64,000 nt of DNA from CAYJAD01 sp964368075 (lineage in GTDB: Bacteria > Desulfobacterota > Desulfovibrionia > Desulfovibrionales > Desulfovibrionaceae). Positions within the stretch are counted from its first letter, which is position 1; each line of letters begins with the position of its first letter. The stretch is taken from the NCBI GenBank assembly GCA_964368075.1, contig CAYJAD010000001.1, positions 1 to 64,000 on the forward strand, given 5' to 3'. A program made the translations under genes and the position numbers. The notes beneath the pieces were generated by a model. It searched no databases. It had not been told where the DNA came from and was given only the letters and a program-made list of their open reading frames with translations. This document shows positions 53,783-63,462 of the stretch, piece by piece.

Positions 53783-56212
53783 ATGCAATTTTCTATTGAT
53801 TTTTCTGCCATTACTCAGATTTTTTCCAAAGCGCAAGAGCAAAATAGAGAGTATCTTTTTGAATTTGAAGTGTATGAACTACTCTCTCTTTCTGGCGCAG
53901 AAACTCCTCCAAAAACCTTACTTATTCCGCGTAACTCACGCCCTACAGATGAAGATTTAGCACAATTTCGCGGCGATAAAATTGTTTTAAAAATCATTTC
54001 GCCCACCATAGTGCATAAAACAGAAGCCAAAGGCGTACGCATTGTCCCCCTTATACCAGAAAAAGTGCGCGGTGCTGTGCGTCGTATGTTTTATGAAGTG
54101 CCTGAGACCTTTGCGCACCTTGTTGAAAGAATACCTGAGTACGCACCGGAAAAATACAAAGACCTCAAGGGCGAAGACCTTGTCTATGCGGTTCAAAATG
54201 ATGTACGTGGCGTAATGCTTACCCAATATATTTCGCCGGACTCCCAAGCATTTGGTAATGAGCTTATTGTGGGCTTACGCCATAGCCGCGAATTTGGCAC
54301 CATTATCAGTGCCGGCCTTGGTGGTACCGATACAGAGCTTTATGCCAAGCGTTTCAGCAAGGGACAAGCCATTGTAGCGGCCTCTGTAGAAATGGTCGAT
54401 GGTGAATCGTTCTTTCAGCTTTTCAGAAAAACCATTTCATATCAGAAACTTGCAGGACTCAGCCGCGGCAGTGGACGTATTGTCAGCGATGAACAACTCA
54501 TAGAGTGCTTCACCTCCTTCATTGAAATGGGAAAATATTTTTCTGCACAAAACCCTCACGCGCCCTATATTATTGAAGAGTTAGAAATAAATCCCTTTGC
54601 TTTTTCTGATTTTCTTATGATACCACTGGACGGTTTATGTCGCTTTTCCTTGCCTTGTAAGGCACTAGCTAAACGCCCTGTGCATAAAATTCATCATCTA
54701 TTACATCCGGAACGCATAGGTATTGTGGGTGTTTCTTCCACCAGAAAGAATTTTGGGCGCATGATTTTAGACAATATTATAGGCTCAGGCTTTTCTAAAG
54801 ATAACATTGTGCTTTTTCATGAAAAAGAAAATTCCATTGCCGATATTGCATGCTTACCCACTTTAGAAGCTCTAGACAGCCCTTTAGATTTATTGGTATT
54901 AGCCGTAGGTGCAGAAAGTCTGCCCCCACTTATACATACCATTATCGAACACAATTTAGCACACGCTGTTATGCTTATTGCAGGAAATATGGGCGAAACA
55001 CAGCATAGCATGGAAAGAGCTGAAAAAGTAAAGCAAGACATGCAACGCGGGCACAGCAAAGAAGACGGTGGCCCCATTTTTCTTGGCGCCAACTGCATGG
55101 GCGTGGTGTCGCACCCCGGAAATTACGATACATGGTTTATTCCACGAGAAAAATTTCCCCTTATGCAACGTGTGGAGCAAGCCCACTCCGGTCAATGTTT
55201 GCCCCATAGTTATCATAGATCGGCACTTGTCAGTCAAAGCGGTGCCTTTATGGTACATCGTATCAGCCAAATGCCACAACTAGCCCCAGCCTACATGATA
55301 TCTATGGGGAATCAGTCCGATCTCAGCCTTGGAGACATGCTACATTATTTTAGCACTCAGGAACATATAGATGTAATAGCCGTATATGCTGAAGGTTTTA
55401 TAGACGAAGATGGCCTTGCCTTTGTGCAAGCTGTGCGAAAAGCTGTGCAAGCGGGCAAAGTTGTAGTGTTTTATAAAGCTGGACGCACACCGGAAGGAAA
55501 ACACGCCACCAGCGGACACACTGCTTCCTTAGCCGGTGATTATATGGTGTGCGAAAGTTGCGTTGCCGAGGCAGGAGCCATTGTAACCCGCACCTTTACA
55601 GAATTTCAAAATGTTTTCATGCTGGCAGAACATCTGCACCATATGCACATTGGGGGCAGACGCCTTGCCGCCTTTAGTGGCGCAGGCTTTGAAGCTGTGG
55701 GCATGGCAGATTCCATTCAATCCGATACATATAGCATGAGTCTTTGCAACTTTAGCCAAGAAACACATAAAAAGCTCCAAGACATCTTTGTGGAACACCG
55801 ACTTGATTCTTTAGTAAGCATACAAAATCCTTTAGATATTAACCCTGCTTCCAATGATTTAGTGCACATACGTGTGGCAGAGGTTTTACTGGAAGATAAA
55901 GGTATTGACGCTGTGGTTATGAGTTTTGCCCCCATGTCTCCTTTCACTCATACCTTAGCACAAGAACAGCAAACCTTATCCATGTACGATCCTCAAGGCA
56001 TGGTAGCGCTTGCCAAACAGCTTTTAGAAAACAATGCCGGAAAATTACCAAAGCCACTTATTGGCATTGTGGACGGTGGCCCGCTATTTCATGAGTACAG
56101 ACAAGAACTTATTCAGCTTGGAATTCCTATTTTTACCATATGCGATGAAGCCATTGCTGCCCTTGCCTTATACATGGAAGCGCGCATTAAAATTACCCTG
56201 CAACAACAATAA
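53783..56212 (+). CDS. ADP-forming acyl/acetyl-CoA synthetase, ATP-grasp-first fusion (809 aa)
   Basis: Interconverts acyl-CoA + ADP + Pi and acid + CoA + ATP, a route to gain ATP from acetyl-CoA. Residues 1-290 are the ATP-grasp (beta) part, with KIISPTIVHKTEAKGV near 72 and EELEINPFAF near 268. From about 312 comes the CoA-binding Rossmann domain (ERIGIVGVSSTRKNFG), then ligase-CoA domains with LGANCMGVVSHPGN near 435, SQSGAFMVHRI near 482 and GHTASLAGD near 577, where the His is likely the phosphorylated residue. In most single-chain relatives the CoA-binding part comes first; here the order is reversed. No acyltransferase domain is present. Substrate range is not predictable. Confidence 0.88.
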   Translation: MQFSIDFSAITQIFSKAQEQNREYLFEFEVYELLSLSGAETPPKTLLIPRNSRPTDEDLAQFRGDKIVLKIISPTIVHKTEAKGVRIVPLIPEKVRGAVRRMFYEVPETFAHLVERIPEYAPEKYKDLKGEDLVYAVQNDVRGVMLTQYISPDSQAFGNELIVGLRHSREFGTIISAGLGGTDTELYAKRFSKGQAIVAASVEMVDGESFFQLFRKTISYQKLAGLSRGSGRIVSDEQLIECFTSFIEMGKYFSAQNPHAPYIIEELEINPFAFSDFLMIPLDGLCRFSLPCKALAKRPVHKIHHLLHPERIGIVGVSSTRKNFGRMILDNIIGSGFSKDNIVLFHEKENSIADIACLPTLEALDSPLDLLVLAVGAESLPPLIHTIIEHNLAHAVMLIAGNMGETQHSMERAEKVKQDMQRGHSKEDGGPIFLGANCMGVVSHPGNYDTWFIPREKFPLMQRVEQAHSGQCLPHSYHRSALVSQSGAFMVHRISQMPQLAPAYMISMGNQSDLSLGDMLHYFSTQEHIDVIAVYAEGFIDEDGLAFVQAVRKAVQAGKVVVFYKAGRTPEGKHATSGHTASLAGDYMVCESCVAEAGAIVTRTFTEFQNVFMLAEHLHHMHIGGRRLAAFSGAGFEAVGMADSIQSDTYSMSLCNFSQETHKKLQDIFVEHRLDSLVSIQNPLDINPASNDLVHIRVAEVLLEDKGIDAVVMSFAPMSPFTHTLAQEQQTLSMYDPQGMVALAKQLLENNAGKLPKPLIGIVDGGPLFHEYRQELIQLGIPIFTICDEAIAALALYMEARIKITLQQQ

Positions 56213-56233
56213 TCTTTAACCTACGGAAGTTCT

Positions 56234-57076
56234 ATGTTTACTCGACGTAATGTTTCACTATTTTTACTTTTGTGCCTTTTCACTGCCCTTGCAGCGTGCG
56301 CAAAATCTGACTATGGCGCTGTTTTTGTGAATCAAAAACTTTCAGAAGCACAATCTACCTACGGCTTTACACAGCAAAACATTCCTACCACTACCTTTAC
56401 CTTATACGGTCTTTTGCGGCCTGCGCAGCCACAAAGCGCACAAAGTGACACTTTACATGTCTATATAGAAGGCGATGGGCAAGCATGGCTTTCACGCTAT
56501 GAACCTTCTTCTGACCCTACCCCCACGCAAGATACTACCCTAGATCTTGCCAAAAGAGATCCTAGCTCTGCCTCCATACTGTATTTAGCTCGCCCGTGTC
56601 AGTATGTGCAGAACTCACAATGTAATATGAAGTACTGGACCTCACATCGCTTTGCCCCAGAGGTTATCACCGCTACCAATGAAGCCATAAACACCATTAA
56701 GGCTCAAGTAGGAGCAAAAAAAATAGTGCTTGTGGGGTATTCCGGTGGCGGCGCTGTGGCAGCATTGGCGGCGGCTCAGCGTAAAAACCTTAATGATGTA
56801 ACTTTTCTTGGCAGTATTGCCGGAAATTTAGATATAAAAACTTGGGTAGATTGGCATAAAATAAGTCCACTTAAAGGTTCTTTAAACCCTGTAGAAGTGG
56901 CAACGCAATTGACGCACATTCCACAAAGGCATGTAACAAGCAACAATGACTCTATTATACCCCCTCAAACAAATATAAATTTTTGCAAAGCCTTGCAAAA
57001 TCCACAATACTGCACTACCGTTAACGACATAGAACATGATGGCCCATGGGAACGAATTTGGTCTTATAATTATTAA
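56234..57076 (+). CDS. Lipoprotein with alpha/beta-hydrolase fold (280 aa)
   Basis: The lipobox LAAC (Cys22) gives a lipid-anchored mature protein. The nucleophile elbow GYSGGG is near residue 169, preceded by KKIVLVGY; late acidic and His residues (SNNDSIIPP near 237, IEHDGPW near 269) complete a plausible catalytic triad. The N-terminal half has a YIEGDGQAWLS oxyanion-type loop near 77. The substrate is unknown. It starts 21 bases after the acyl-CoA synthetase and may be co-transcribed; the CYTH gene follows 60 bases later. Confidence 0.85.
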   Translation: MFTRRNVSLFLLLCLFTALAACAKSDYGAVFVNQKLSEAQSTYGFTQQNIPTTTFTLYGLLRPAQPQSAQSDTLHVYIEGDGQAWLSRYEPSSDPTPTQDTTLDLAKRDPSSASILYLARPCQYVQNSQCNMKYWTSHRFAPEVITATNEAINTIKAQVGAKKIVLVGYSGGGAVAALAAAQRKNLNDVTFLGSIAGNLDIKTWVDWHKISPLKGSLNPVEVATQLTHIPQRHVTSNNDSIIPPQTNINFCKALQNPQYCTTVNDIEHDGPWERIWSYNY

Positions 57077-57136
57077 AAGTATTATCACAGACCTCTCTCA
57101 AACTACAAACAGTTCTTTCAAAACTAGGGGCAGTAT

Positions 57137-57610
57137 ATGCATAATGAAATTGAGAGAAAATTTCTTGTTACGGCAGATAGCTGGAGAAAAGAAGCCATTT
57201 CATACGAGTTTTGCCAAGGGTATATTTATTCCTCTGAAAATTGCTTTGTTCGTGTGCGCACAGAAAATGAGCTTGCATTTTTAACCATCAAAGGTCCAAA
57301 AAGCGGCATTGCGCGGCCAGAGTTTGAGTATCCCATACCTATTACTGACGCCAAAGAATTATTGCAGAACTTAGCGCACAAACCGCTTATCTATAAAATT
57401 CGCCATAAAGTGCTTTGCCCGCCCCATGTTTGGGAAATAGACGAATTTTGTGGCGATAATGCCGGCCTTATTGTGGCAGAAATTGAATTACAAAATGCTA
57501 AAGAAAGCTTTGAAAAACCCTCTTGGCTAGGCGAAGAAGTGACATTCGATGCCCGTTATCGCAATGCAGCCCTTGCTAAAACCCCCTTCACACAATGGAA
57601 AAAAACATAG
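57137..57610 (+). CDS. CYTH-domain (triphosphate tunnel) protein (157 aa)
   Basis: Starts HNEIERKFLV, with the ExExK motif that binds metal-triphosphate. Further Arg/Lys/Glu-rich strands follow: CFVRVRTENELAFLTIKGP near 36, YKIRHKV near 94 and IVAEIEL near 115, as expected for the tunnel lining. The length is that of short bacterial CYTH proteins that act as tripolyphosphatases or thiamine-triphosphatases; class IV adenylate cyclase is the other option. The stop codon lies inside the terminator stem. Confidence 0.9.
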   Translation: MHNEIERKFLVTADSWRKEAISYEFCQGYIYSSENCFVRVRTENELAFLTIKGPKSGIARPEFEYPIPITDAKELLQNLAHKPLIYKIRHKVLCPPHVWEIDEFCGDNAGLIVAEIELQNAKESFEKPSWLGEEVTFDARYRNAALAKTPFTQWKKT

Positions 57611-57636
57611 CAAAACTCTGTAGTTTGCTATGTTTT
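57602..57636. terminator. Bidirectional intrinsic terminator
   Basis: A 13-bp perfect stem AAAACATAGCAAA/TTTGCTATGTTTT between the convergent CYTH (plus) and L-asparaginase (minus) genes; its left arm overlaps the CYTH stop codon. Confidence 0.88.
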
Positions 57637-57681
57637 CCTAGAGCCATCAACAAGCTAAGATAAAAATTCTTCCATAGGCAA

Positions 57682-58674
57682 TTAATATTTGGCAAACATA
57701 TCGCGTATTCTTTCGGGATCTTTGGTAATTGTAAGAGCAAGGGTGAGTAATATTCTTGCCTTTTGCGGGTTCAAATTATCAGATGCAATAAAGCCATGTT
57801 CTCTATCGCTGGGCGTAGATGTAATAAGCCCAGCCCCCGTTCTTGAAGAGCGCACCACCAACATGCCCTGCTCACTGGCCGCTCCCAAAAAATTTTCCAC
57901 AACGTCAGACAAACACCCATTACCAGTGGCAGCAACAACGATACCATCAGGCTTACTTTCTATAATGGCTTTATGCATGGCACTGGAAGCATCAAGGTAT
58001 TGATACACAATGTCCACTCGTGGCAATTGCGTTGCTGTCATAATATCAAATTCTGTGTGTACTGTGTGCAAACGTATCACATCTCGATAATAGATGGCTT
58101 TAAAATCGATGACATAACCAAGTATACCCACTTCATGAGCCTTAAATGTTTCTGCAGAAAGCGTATTTGACTTGGTGCCCTCTCGCGCTGCTATAATGTG
58201 CTTTCCAAGTACAATAAGCACCCCCTTACCCGTGGATTCTTTAGTAGCCGCCACGCTCACAGCATTCAGCAAGTTTAAAGGGCCATCGGCCCCTATGGCC
58301 GTGGCCGGATGCATGGATCCCACGAGCACTACAGGTTTTGAACTTTTCACAACCAAGTTAAGAAAATAGGCCGTTTCTTCTAAGGTATCTGTACCGTGTG
58401 TGACTACTATTCCATGACAGGCGTCATCCAGTAAAAGGGTATTTATTCTTTTGGCGAGCTTTAATAATATATCAAAGGTAAAATTTTCACTGGGAACATT
58501 GGCAATTTGTTCAGAACGTATATGTGCCAAAGTCGCAATGGAGGGAACAGCTTCAATAAGATCCTGCGCAGACAGTGTGGCGGCATGATATTGTGTCAAT
58601 TGTGTAGCAGAGGGCGCTGTTCCGGCTATGGTGCCTCCCGTGGCCAAAATAGTTATAGTTGCTAATGGATTCAT
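57682..58674 (-). CDS. L-asparaginase (330 aa)
   Basis: Hydrolyses asparagine to aspartate and ammonia. The start is ATG 58674 (MNPLATITILATGGTIAG) with GGGAG 6 bases upstream. The two catalytic threonine motifs are intact: ATGGTIAG near residue 12 and VTHGTDTLEETAYF near 94. Residue pattern and length are those of type II enzymes, yet with this start there is no signal peptide, so it is probably cytoplasmic. A start at 58758 would add 28 residues that look only weakly like a signal. It diverges from the asparagine synthetase gene; 269 bases lie between the starts. Confidence 0.9.
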   Translation of the reverse strand: MNPLATITILATGGTIAGTAPSATQLTQYHAATLSAQDLIEAVPSIATLAHIRSEQIANVPSENFTFDILLKLAKRINTLLLDDACHGIVVTHGTDTLEETAYFLNLVVKSSKPVVLVGSMHPATAIGADGPLNLLNAVSVAATKESTGKGVLIVLGKHIIAAREGTKSNTLSAETFKAHEVGILGYVIDFKAIYYRDVIRLHTVHTEFDIMTATQLPRVDIVYQYLDASSAMHKAIIESKPDGIVVAATGNGCLSDVVENFLGAASEQGMLVVRSSRTGAGLITSTPSDREHGFIASDNLNPQKARILLTLALTITKDPERIRDMFAKY

Positions 58675-58943
58675 ACTACTCCCTATTTTTAAAAATGACT
58701 TTTGCAACAACGCGCCTAAGAGGACAAAGCAAACTCTTTTATTGACATTACAGGACAAATTCTCGAATATGATTTCTTATATATCGTAGCTTAGCAAGAA
58801 AACTCTTTTTACATAAGGTTTTATATTATCGATAAAACATATAATAGACTGTTGATAAAGTCGATACCTGAATTGTTTTGAAATTCGTAAAACCTATGTT
58901 TTTGATAGAATGCAAACAAATACACTTTGAATATGAGGAAAAT

Positions 58944-60899
58944 ATGTGCGGAATAGCAGGTTTTTTACAATTACAGCATGATCCTTTACCTCAAGAAGCG
59001 TCCTTATGGCTAAAAAATATGACCGATGCCATACAATATCGCGGCCCAGACGGTGAAGGGCATTTTATAGATAATCAGGTGGCCTTAGGGCACAGGCGTC
59101 TTTCCATCATAGATCTTCACACAGGTGCACAACCCATGCACAGTGAATCTTCCACGGATTCCACAGAACAACTCTCCATTACTTTCAATGGAGAAATATA
59201 TAATTTTAAAGAATTGCGCAATAAGCTTGAAGATAAAGGCTACTCTTTTCGCACAAACTCTGACACCGAAGTCATTCTTCATGCGTGGCATGCCTATGGG
59301 CAGGATTGCGTGCAGCACTTTGAAGGTATGTTTGCCTTTGCCCTATGGGATAAAAAGCAAAAAGTACTCTTTTGCGCGCGGGATAGATTTGGTAAAAAAC
59401 CTTTTTATTACACAATACAACAAGGCCGTTTTGTTTTTGCTTCAGAGCTTACGGCATTGCGCCAATTCCCGCATTTAGATTTGCATGTCCCAGTGCAAAA
59501 TCTTATGCGCTATCTTGCCTATGAATATGTGCCCACCCCTCAAAGCATGTACGCGCAAGTACATAAATTGCCCCCTTCGCACAGTTTGCTCATACGCGAA
59601 GGCCAAGTGCACATGCAGCGCTACTGGGACATACCTTGGCCGGACAGCAGCAGCACAGCAAAGCACAACCATACAAGCGAAGCAGCTTTATGCGAAGAAT
59701 TGTACGAACTGCTTTCACTTTCCGTGAAAAAACGCATGGTAAGCGATGTACCTCTTGGAGTTTTCCTTTCCGGCGGTATTGATTCAAGTATTGTCACAGG
59801 GCTTATGGCGCAACACAGCTCGCACACAAAAACATTTTCCATTGGCTTTACAGAAGACAGCTACGATGAATCTAAGTACGCGGACCTTGTAGCTCAACAC
59901 TATGGTACAGACCATCACAAGCACATTCTTTCTGCCGAAGATTGTGCGCATATTTTACCCTTAGTGGCAAGCCGCCTTGATGAACCCATGGCCGATGCTT
60001 CTGCCGCACCCACCTACCTTTTATCTGAGGTCACACGCAAAAAAGTAACCGTGGCCCTTGGCGGTGACGGCGCCGATGAGCTTTTTGCAGGCTATGAACA
60101 CTTTATAGCCTTTCAACTGGCAGAAACTTATAGAAGCTGGCCAACATGTTTTCGCAAAAAAGGCCTAGAAAAAATAGTGCCACATTTGCCTGCCTCTGCC
60201 GGCTATATTAACCCGCGCTTGGCCATGACTACCTTTTTACAAGGAGCCTATGCACCGCCATGGCAAAGGGTACAAACTTTACTGACGGCCTTTACCCCTG
60301 AAATGCAACAAGAGCTTTGGCAACCGCATCTATCAGAAAAGCATGGTACATTTTTGGATATTGATTCTCTGTTTGCCCCCACAAAAGACCTTTTTAATGC
60401 TTGGCCCGCTAGCAGCAATGTACAAAATATTGATAGGGCTTTTTATGTGTATCAACGGCAGTTCATGTTAGATGATATTTTGACTAAGGTAGATCGTTGC
60501 TCCATGCTTACTTCTTTAGAGGTGCGCACGCCTCTTCTTGATACCGACGTGGCAGAATTTGTTGCTCGATTGCCTATAAAGTACAAATTAAATAAATTTC
60601 GCCGTAAGTATTTATTGAAAAAAGCTTTTTCAAAATTACTTCCCAAAGAAATTTTAACCAGAAATAAGCGTGGTTTTCAAATTCCTGTGGCTCAATGGCT
60701 ACGCACTTCTTTGCGCCCCTTGGTGGAAGAGCTTTTGGGAGATCAATTCTTACAAGAGCAAGGGCTTTTTCATATACCCACAGTACGCAATTTAGTTAAC
60801 GCACATATGGATGGCAGCAAAGATTTGCGCAAGCCCCTTTGGACTTTGCTTGTATTACAATTATGGTGGAAAGCGCAAAAGCCAAAACTTATTTCATAA
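58944..60899 (+). CDS. asnB: Asparagine synthetase B, glutamine-hydrolysing (651 aa)
   Basis: The start is ATG 58944 (MCGIAGFL), because Cys2 must be the free N-terminal nucleophile of the glutaminase domain; GAGG lies 6 bases upstream. The glutaminase domain (1-210) contains YRGPDGEG and NGEIYN; the synthetase domain has the PP-loop SGGIDSS near 279, VALGGDGADELFAGY near 370 and the C-terminal RTPLLD and RNKRGFQIP motifs. The length fits the family of about 610-650. Divergent from L-asparaginase. Might alternatively amidate another acceptor, as some members do. Confidence 0.93.
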   Translation: MCGIAGFLQLQHDPLPQEASLWLKNMTDAIQYRGPDGEGHFIDNQVALGHRRLSIIDLHTGAQPMHSESSTDSTEQLSITFNGEIYNFKELRNKLEDKGYSFRTNSDTEVILHAWHAYGQDCVQHFEGMFAFALWDKKQKVLFCARDRFGKKPFYYTIQQGRFVFASELTALRQFPHLDLHVPVQNLMRYLAYEYVPTPQSMYAQVHKLPPSHSLLIREGQVHMQRYWDIPWPDSSSTAKHNHTSEAALCEELYELLSLSVKKRMVSDVPLGVFLSGGIDSSIVTGLMAQHSSHTKTFSIGFTEDSYDESKYADLVAQHYGTDHHKHILSAEDCAHILPLVASRLDEPMADASAAPTYLLSEVTRKKVTVALGGDGADELFAGYEHFIAFQLAETYRSWPTCFRKKGLEKIVPHLPASAGYINPRLAMTTFLQGAYAPPWQRVQTLLTAFTPEMQQELWQPHLSEKHGTFLDIDSLFAPTKDLFNAWPASSNVQNIDRAFYVYQRQFMLDDILTKVDRCSMLTSLEVRTPLLDTDVAEFVARLPIKYKLNKFRRKYLLKKAFSKLLPKEILTRNKRGFQIPVAQWLRTSLRPLVEELLGDQFLQEQGLFHIPTVRNLVNAHMDGSKDLRKPLWTLLVLQLWWKAQKPKLIS

Positions 60900-61020
60900 A
60901 GGAAATGTATTTTTCTTGACATTACATAAACAAATACATTTTAATGCCATTGCCTAAATTTGAAAATAAAATTTTGCAAAATAAATATTGCAAAACAAAA
61001 CAAGCTCATATAGTTTGCCT

Positions 61021-61455
61021 ATGCCATATTATGTAGTGAGTGCTTGCCTTGCAGGACAGTACTGTCGTTATGATGGGGGCACTTCGCCCTGCACCTTTGT
61101 AAGTCAACTTGTAAAAAGCGACCATGCCTTAGCCCTTTGCCCTGAACAATTGGGAGGGCTACCCACTCCTAGGTTTCCTTGCGAAATACGGCAAGGCCAA
61201 GTGTACAACGTCCATGGGCAAGACAAAACACAAGCTTTTATACAAGGAGCACAGCGTGCCTTACAGCTAGCCCAAGCGCAAGGGTGTAAGGCGGCTATTT
61301 TAAAAAGTCGCTCCCCTTCTTGTGGACGCGACACCATCTATGATGGAAGCTTTACAAAAAAGCTTATTTTAGGACAAGGTATTTGGGCAAGCATGTTACT
61401 ACATGCAGGCTTTACCCTTTTTACAGAAGAAAATTTACCTTATAAAATAAAATGA
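61021..61455 (+). CDS. DUF523-family protein (144 aa)
   Basis: ATG 61021 (MPYYVVSACLAGQYCRYDGG) is chosen as the first one that gives the conserved start; no good ribosome site is visible, so TTG 60988 remains possible. Conserved motifs SACLAG.CRYDG, LCPEQLGGLPTPR and KSRSPSCG contain four cysteines that may bind metal. Function unknown; a similar domain is fused to YbgA (DUF1722) in other bacteria. The hotdog gene follows after 6 bases. Confidence 0.88.
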   Translation: MPYYVVSACLAGQYCRYDGGTSPCTFVSQLVKSDHALALCPEQLGGLPTPRFPCEIRQGQVYNVHGQDKTQAFIQGAQRALQLAQAQGCKAAILKSRSPSCGRDTIYDGSFTKKLILGQGIWASMLLHAGFTLFTEENLPYKIK

Positions 61456-61461
61456 GAACCC

Positions 61462-61929
61462 ATGACTACAAAACCGACAAAAACTATTGATGCACAGGTA
61501 TTAAATGACTACTTTCATAGTAGTGACACCTTTGCCACACGCTTAGATATTGAAATAATTGAAGCGTGCGACGGCTGTGCCATAGCTCGTATGCCACTGA
61601 GCCCCATGCATCGCAATGGCATGGGCAATGCGCATGGTGGTGCCGTCTATTCTTTAGTGGATATGGCCTTTGCAGCCGTAGCGCACGCCAGTGGGCGTTT
61701 TTACGTAACAGCACAAGCTTCTATTACATATTTAGAGCCTGGTCGCATAGGTCCCTTACGTGCCGAAGCGCACAAAATTCGAGCTGGAAAAACCCTTGGG
61801 ATTTATGAAGTGCGTGTAACAGATGTAGATGAAGTGCTTGTAGCCATTGCTACCATTACAGGTTACAATACAAAAATTCCTATCAAGCATTTGGCAGACC
61901 AAACCACAGAAAATGACTCCAATGCATAA
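61462..61929 (+). CDS. PaaI-type hotdog thioesterase (155 aa)
   Basis: A hotdog fold with the signature MHRNGMGNAHGGAVYSLVD (about 48-66), in which the Asn, His-Gly-Gly and Asp of the thioesterase site are present, then TAQASITYLEP near 85. Cleaves acyl-CoA, often aromatic acyl-CoAs as in PaaI; the substrate here is not known. It sits 6 bases after the DUF523 gene and its end overlaps the start of a small lipoprotein gene, making a three-gene unit. Confidence 0.88.
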   Translation: MTTKPTKTIDAQVLNDYFHSSDTFATRLDIEIIEACDGCAIARMPLSPMHRNGMGNAHGGAVYSLVDMAFAAVAHASGRFYVTAQASITYLEPGRIGPLRAEAHKIRAGKTLGIYEVRVTDVDEVLVAIATITGYNTKIPIKHLADQTTENDSNA

Positions 61930-62191
61930 CACGCCAAAACATATTTTTTTACTCTGCAGTATGTTTTGCGTATTGGTAGGGTGCACATCAAAAAGTACAC
62001 AAGATACCAAGCCTATCAGTCACGAGGAGTACGTCTTACGTGAAGCCATGCGAATTTGTAAAAAAGACGCTACAGATATGAATAAAAGCCCACATAATTC
62101 GCATAACCCTTTTTGGAAAAACTACTTTGAAATGTGCATGAAAACACGTTATCAATACAAAAAAGAAGATTATAAGCACTTTTGGTATTAA
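61922..62191 (+). CDS. Small lipoprotein (89 aa), paralogue of the gene at 63764
   Basis: Start chosen at ATG 61922, overlapping the thioesterase stop by 8 bases; ATG 61913 (MTPMHN) is an alternative. Lipobox VLVGC (Cys21) follows a hydrophobic segment. The mature peptide is short, charged, and carries two cysteines about 25 residues apart in the pattern RxAMRIC...DYF-like...CMKTRY. The same pattern (KAIC...DYFRSCMRTRF) is in the lipoprotein at 63764. The two cysteines may form a disulfide. Function unknown. The overlap implies translational coupling with the thioesterase. Confidence 0.78.
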   Translation: MHNTPKHIFLLCSMFCVLVGCTSKSTQDTKPISHEEYVLREAMRICKKDATDMNKSPHNSHNPFWKNYFEMCMKTRYQYKKEDYKHFWY

Positions 62192-62328
62192 TAGCGCATT
62201 TTACAAGTCCTATCACTTTTCAATTTGTAGTAAATGTAACGTTGACTTTGTCAATACTAATACCTACTGTTAGATAAAGGCAAAGACATTCTCAGGGTAA
62301 TTTACTTTTAATCACATAGAGAAACTTT

Positions 62329-63462
62329 ATGTCAAATTTTGATCTTCCACCTGAAAAGGATGAACCGCACAATATAGAAGATTTTTTTGCTGATTCTTAT
62401 GGTAAATCTAGCGGCAATTTTCTTTTAAATTTTAATGACAGCTCTTTTAATCGTGCTAGAGCTTTTTTGCTCTGTATTTTAACATTTACTTGTACTAGCA
62501 TTAGCTTTTTCATTAACTTATATGAAGGCGGAACCATTTTTGCCTATCCACTTGGCATTACATTTTTTATAGGCACCGCCTCCTTTATATACCTTCTCTT
62601 TTGTAAAGGGCATGAAACCATTATAGCTATGCTTGTGTGGACTACATTACTTTTGCTAGGGCTGTTTATTATTATGCGAGATCCAAGCTCTGACCATCGA
62701 TCTTTACTTTGGATAAGCATTTTCCCCCCCATTTGCGTATTAACCATGGGGCTACGCAAGGCCACCATTCTTTATAGCTTCTTTATGACTGCCTCTCTGG
62801 TTATTTTTTTCACGCCTCTTAATGAATTGACCACAGTTCCCATAGAAAGAGGGACACAATTACGCTTTTTTGTAGCCATGACAGGAGGCTTTCTCTTAGT
62901 AAGCTGTATAGAATATTCCCGTTCCAGAACATATACCGCTTTGCAAAATGCAGTACGCCATATTGGAAAAACCTCTTTAACAGACATTTTAACAGGTCTT
63001 GGTAACAGACGCTACTGCGATAAATTTTTAGAATGGGTCATGGCAAACAGCCAACGTAGCCAACAAGTGTATGCCGTAGCTTTACTTGATATTGACCATT
63101 TTAAGCGCATCAATGATACCTATGGGCATGAAGTAGGAGATTATATTTTAAAGCACCTTGCCACAGAAGTGAGTACACAATTGCGCATGGGCGATACTCT
63201 TTTTCGCTGGGGCGGTGAAGAATTTATTATTATTATGCCACAATGCACTTTTGATGAAGCAGAAATTGCGGCAGAGCGCATTCGCCAGCATATGCAAAGC
63301 ACCCCCTTTTACCTTGGGCACGAAAAGATTTATATTACAATAAGCATAGGAATATACACAGGAAATGAGAGCAGCAACCCAAAGATACCTCTTTCCTTGG
63401 CGGATCAATGCTTATACAAAGCCAAATATAGCGGTCGCAATACCTTTTTTACTCACCGCTAG
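62329..63462 (+). CDS. Membrane-bound diguanylate cyclase (377 aa)
   Basis: Makes the second messenger cyclic di-GMP from two GTP. Residues 1-40 are polar, then five or six membrane helices (about 43-205) form an unclassified sensor. The GGDEF domain (215-377) starts with LTDILTGLGNRR. It has DIDHFKRINDTYGHEVGD, and active-site WGGEEF is preceded by the RMGD product-inhibition (I-site) motif at the right distance, so it should be active and feedback-regulated. A TTGAC-TTT-GTCAA palindrome lies upstream at 62242-62254. Flanked by two paralogous lipoproteins. Cyclic di-GMP often controls adhesins like the one at 1-6265; that link is inference. Confidence 0.93.
   Translation: MSNFDLPPEKDEPHNIEDFFADSYGKSSGNFLLNFNDSSFNRARAFLLCILTFTCTSISFFINLYEGGTIFAYPLGITFFIGTASFIYLLFCKGHETIIAMLVWTTLLLLGLFIIMRDPSSDHRSLLWISIFPPICVLTMGLRKATILYSFFMTASLVIFFTPLNELTTVPIERGTQLRFFVAMTGGFLLVSCIEYSRSRTYTALQNAVRHIGKTSLTDILTGLGNRRYCDKFLEWVMANSQRSQQVYAVALLDIDHFKRINDTYGHEVGDYILKHLATEVSTQLRMGDTLFRWGGEEFIIIMPQCTFDEAEIAAERIRQHMQSTPFYLGHEKIYITISIGIYTGNESSNPKIPLSLADQCLYKAKYSGRNTFFTHR

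Noticed and set aside
62242..62270. Sigma-70 promoter TTGACT-17-TACTGT before the diguanylate cyclase
   Set aside because: The -10 box matches the consensus at only three positions; the palindrome is noted under the gene instead.
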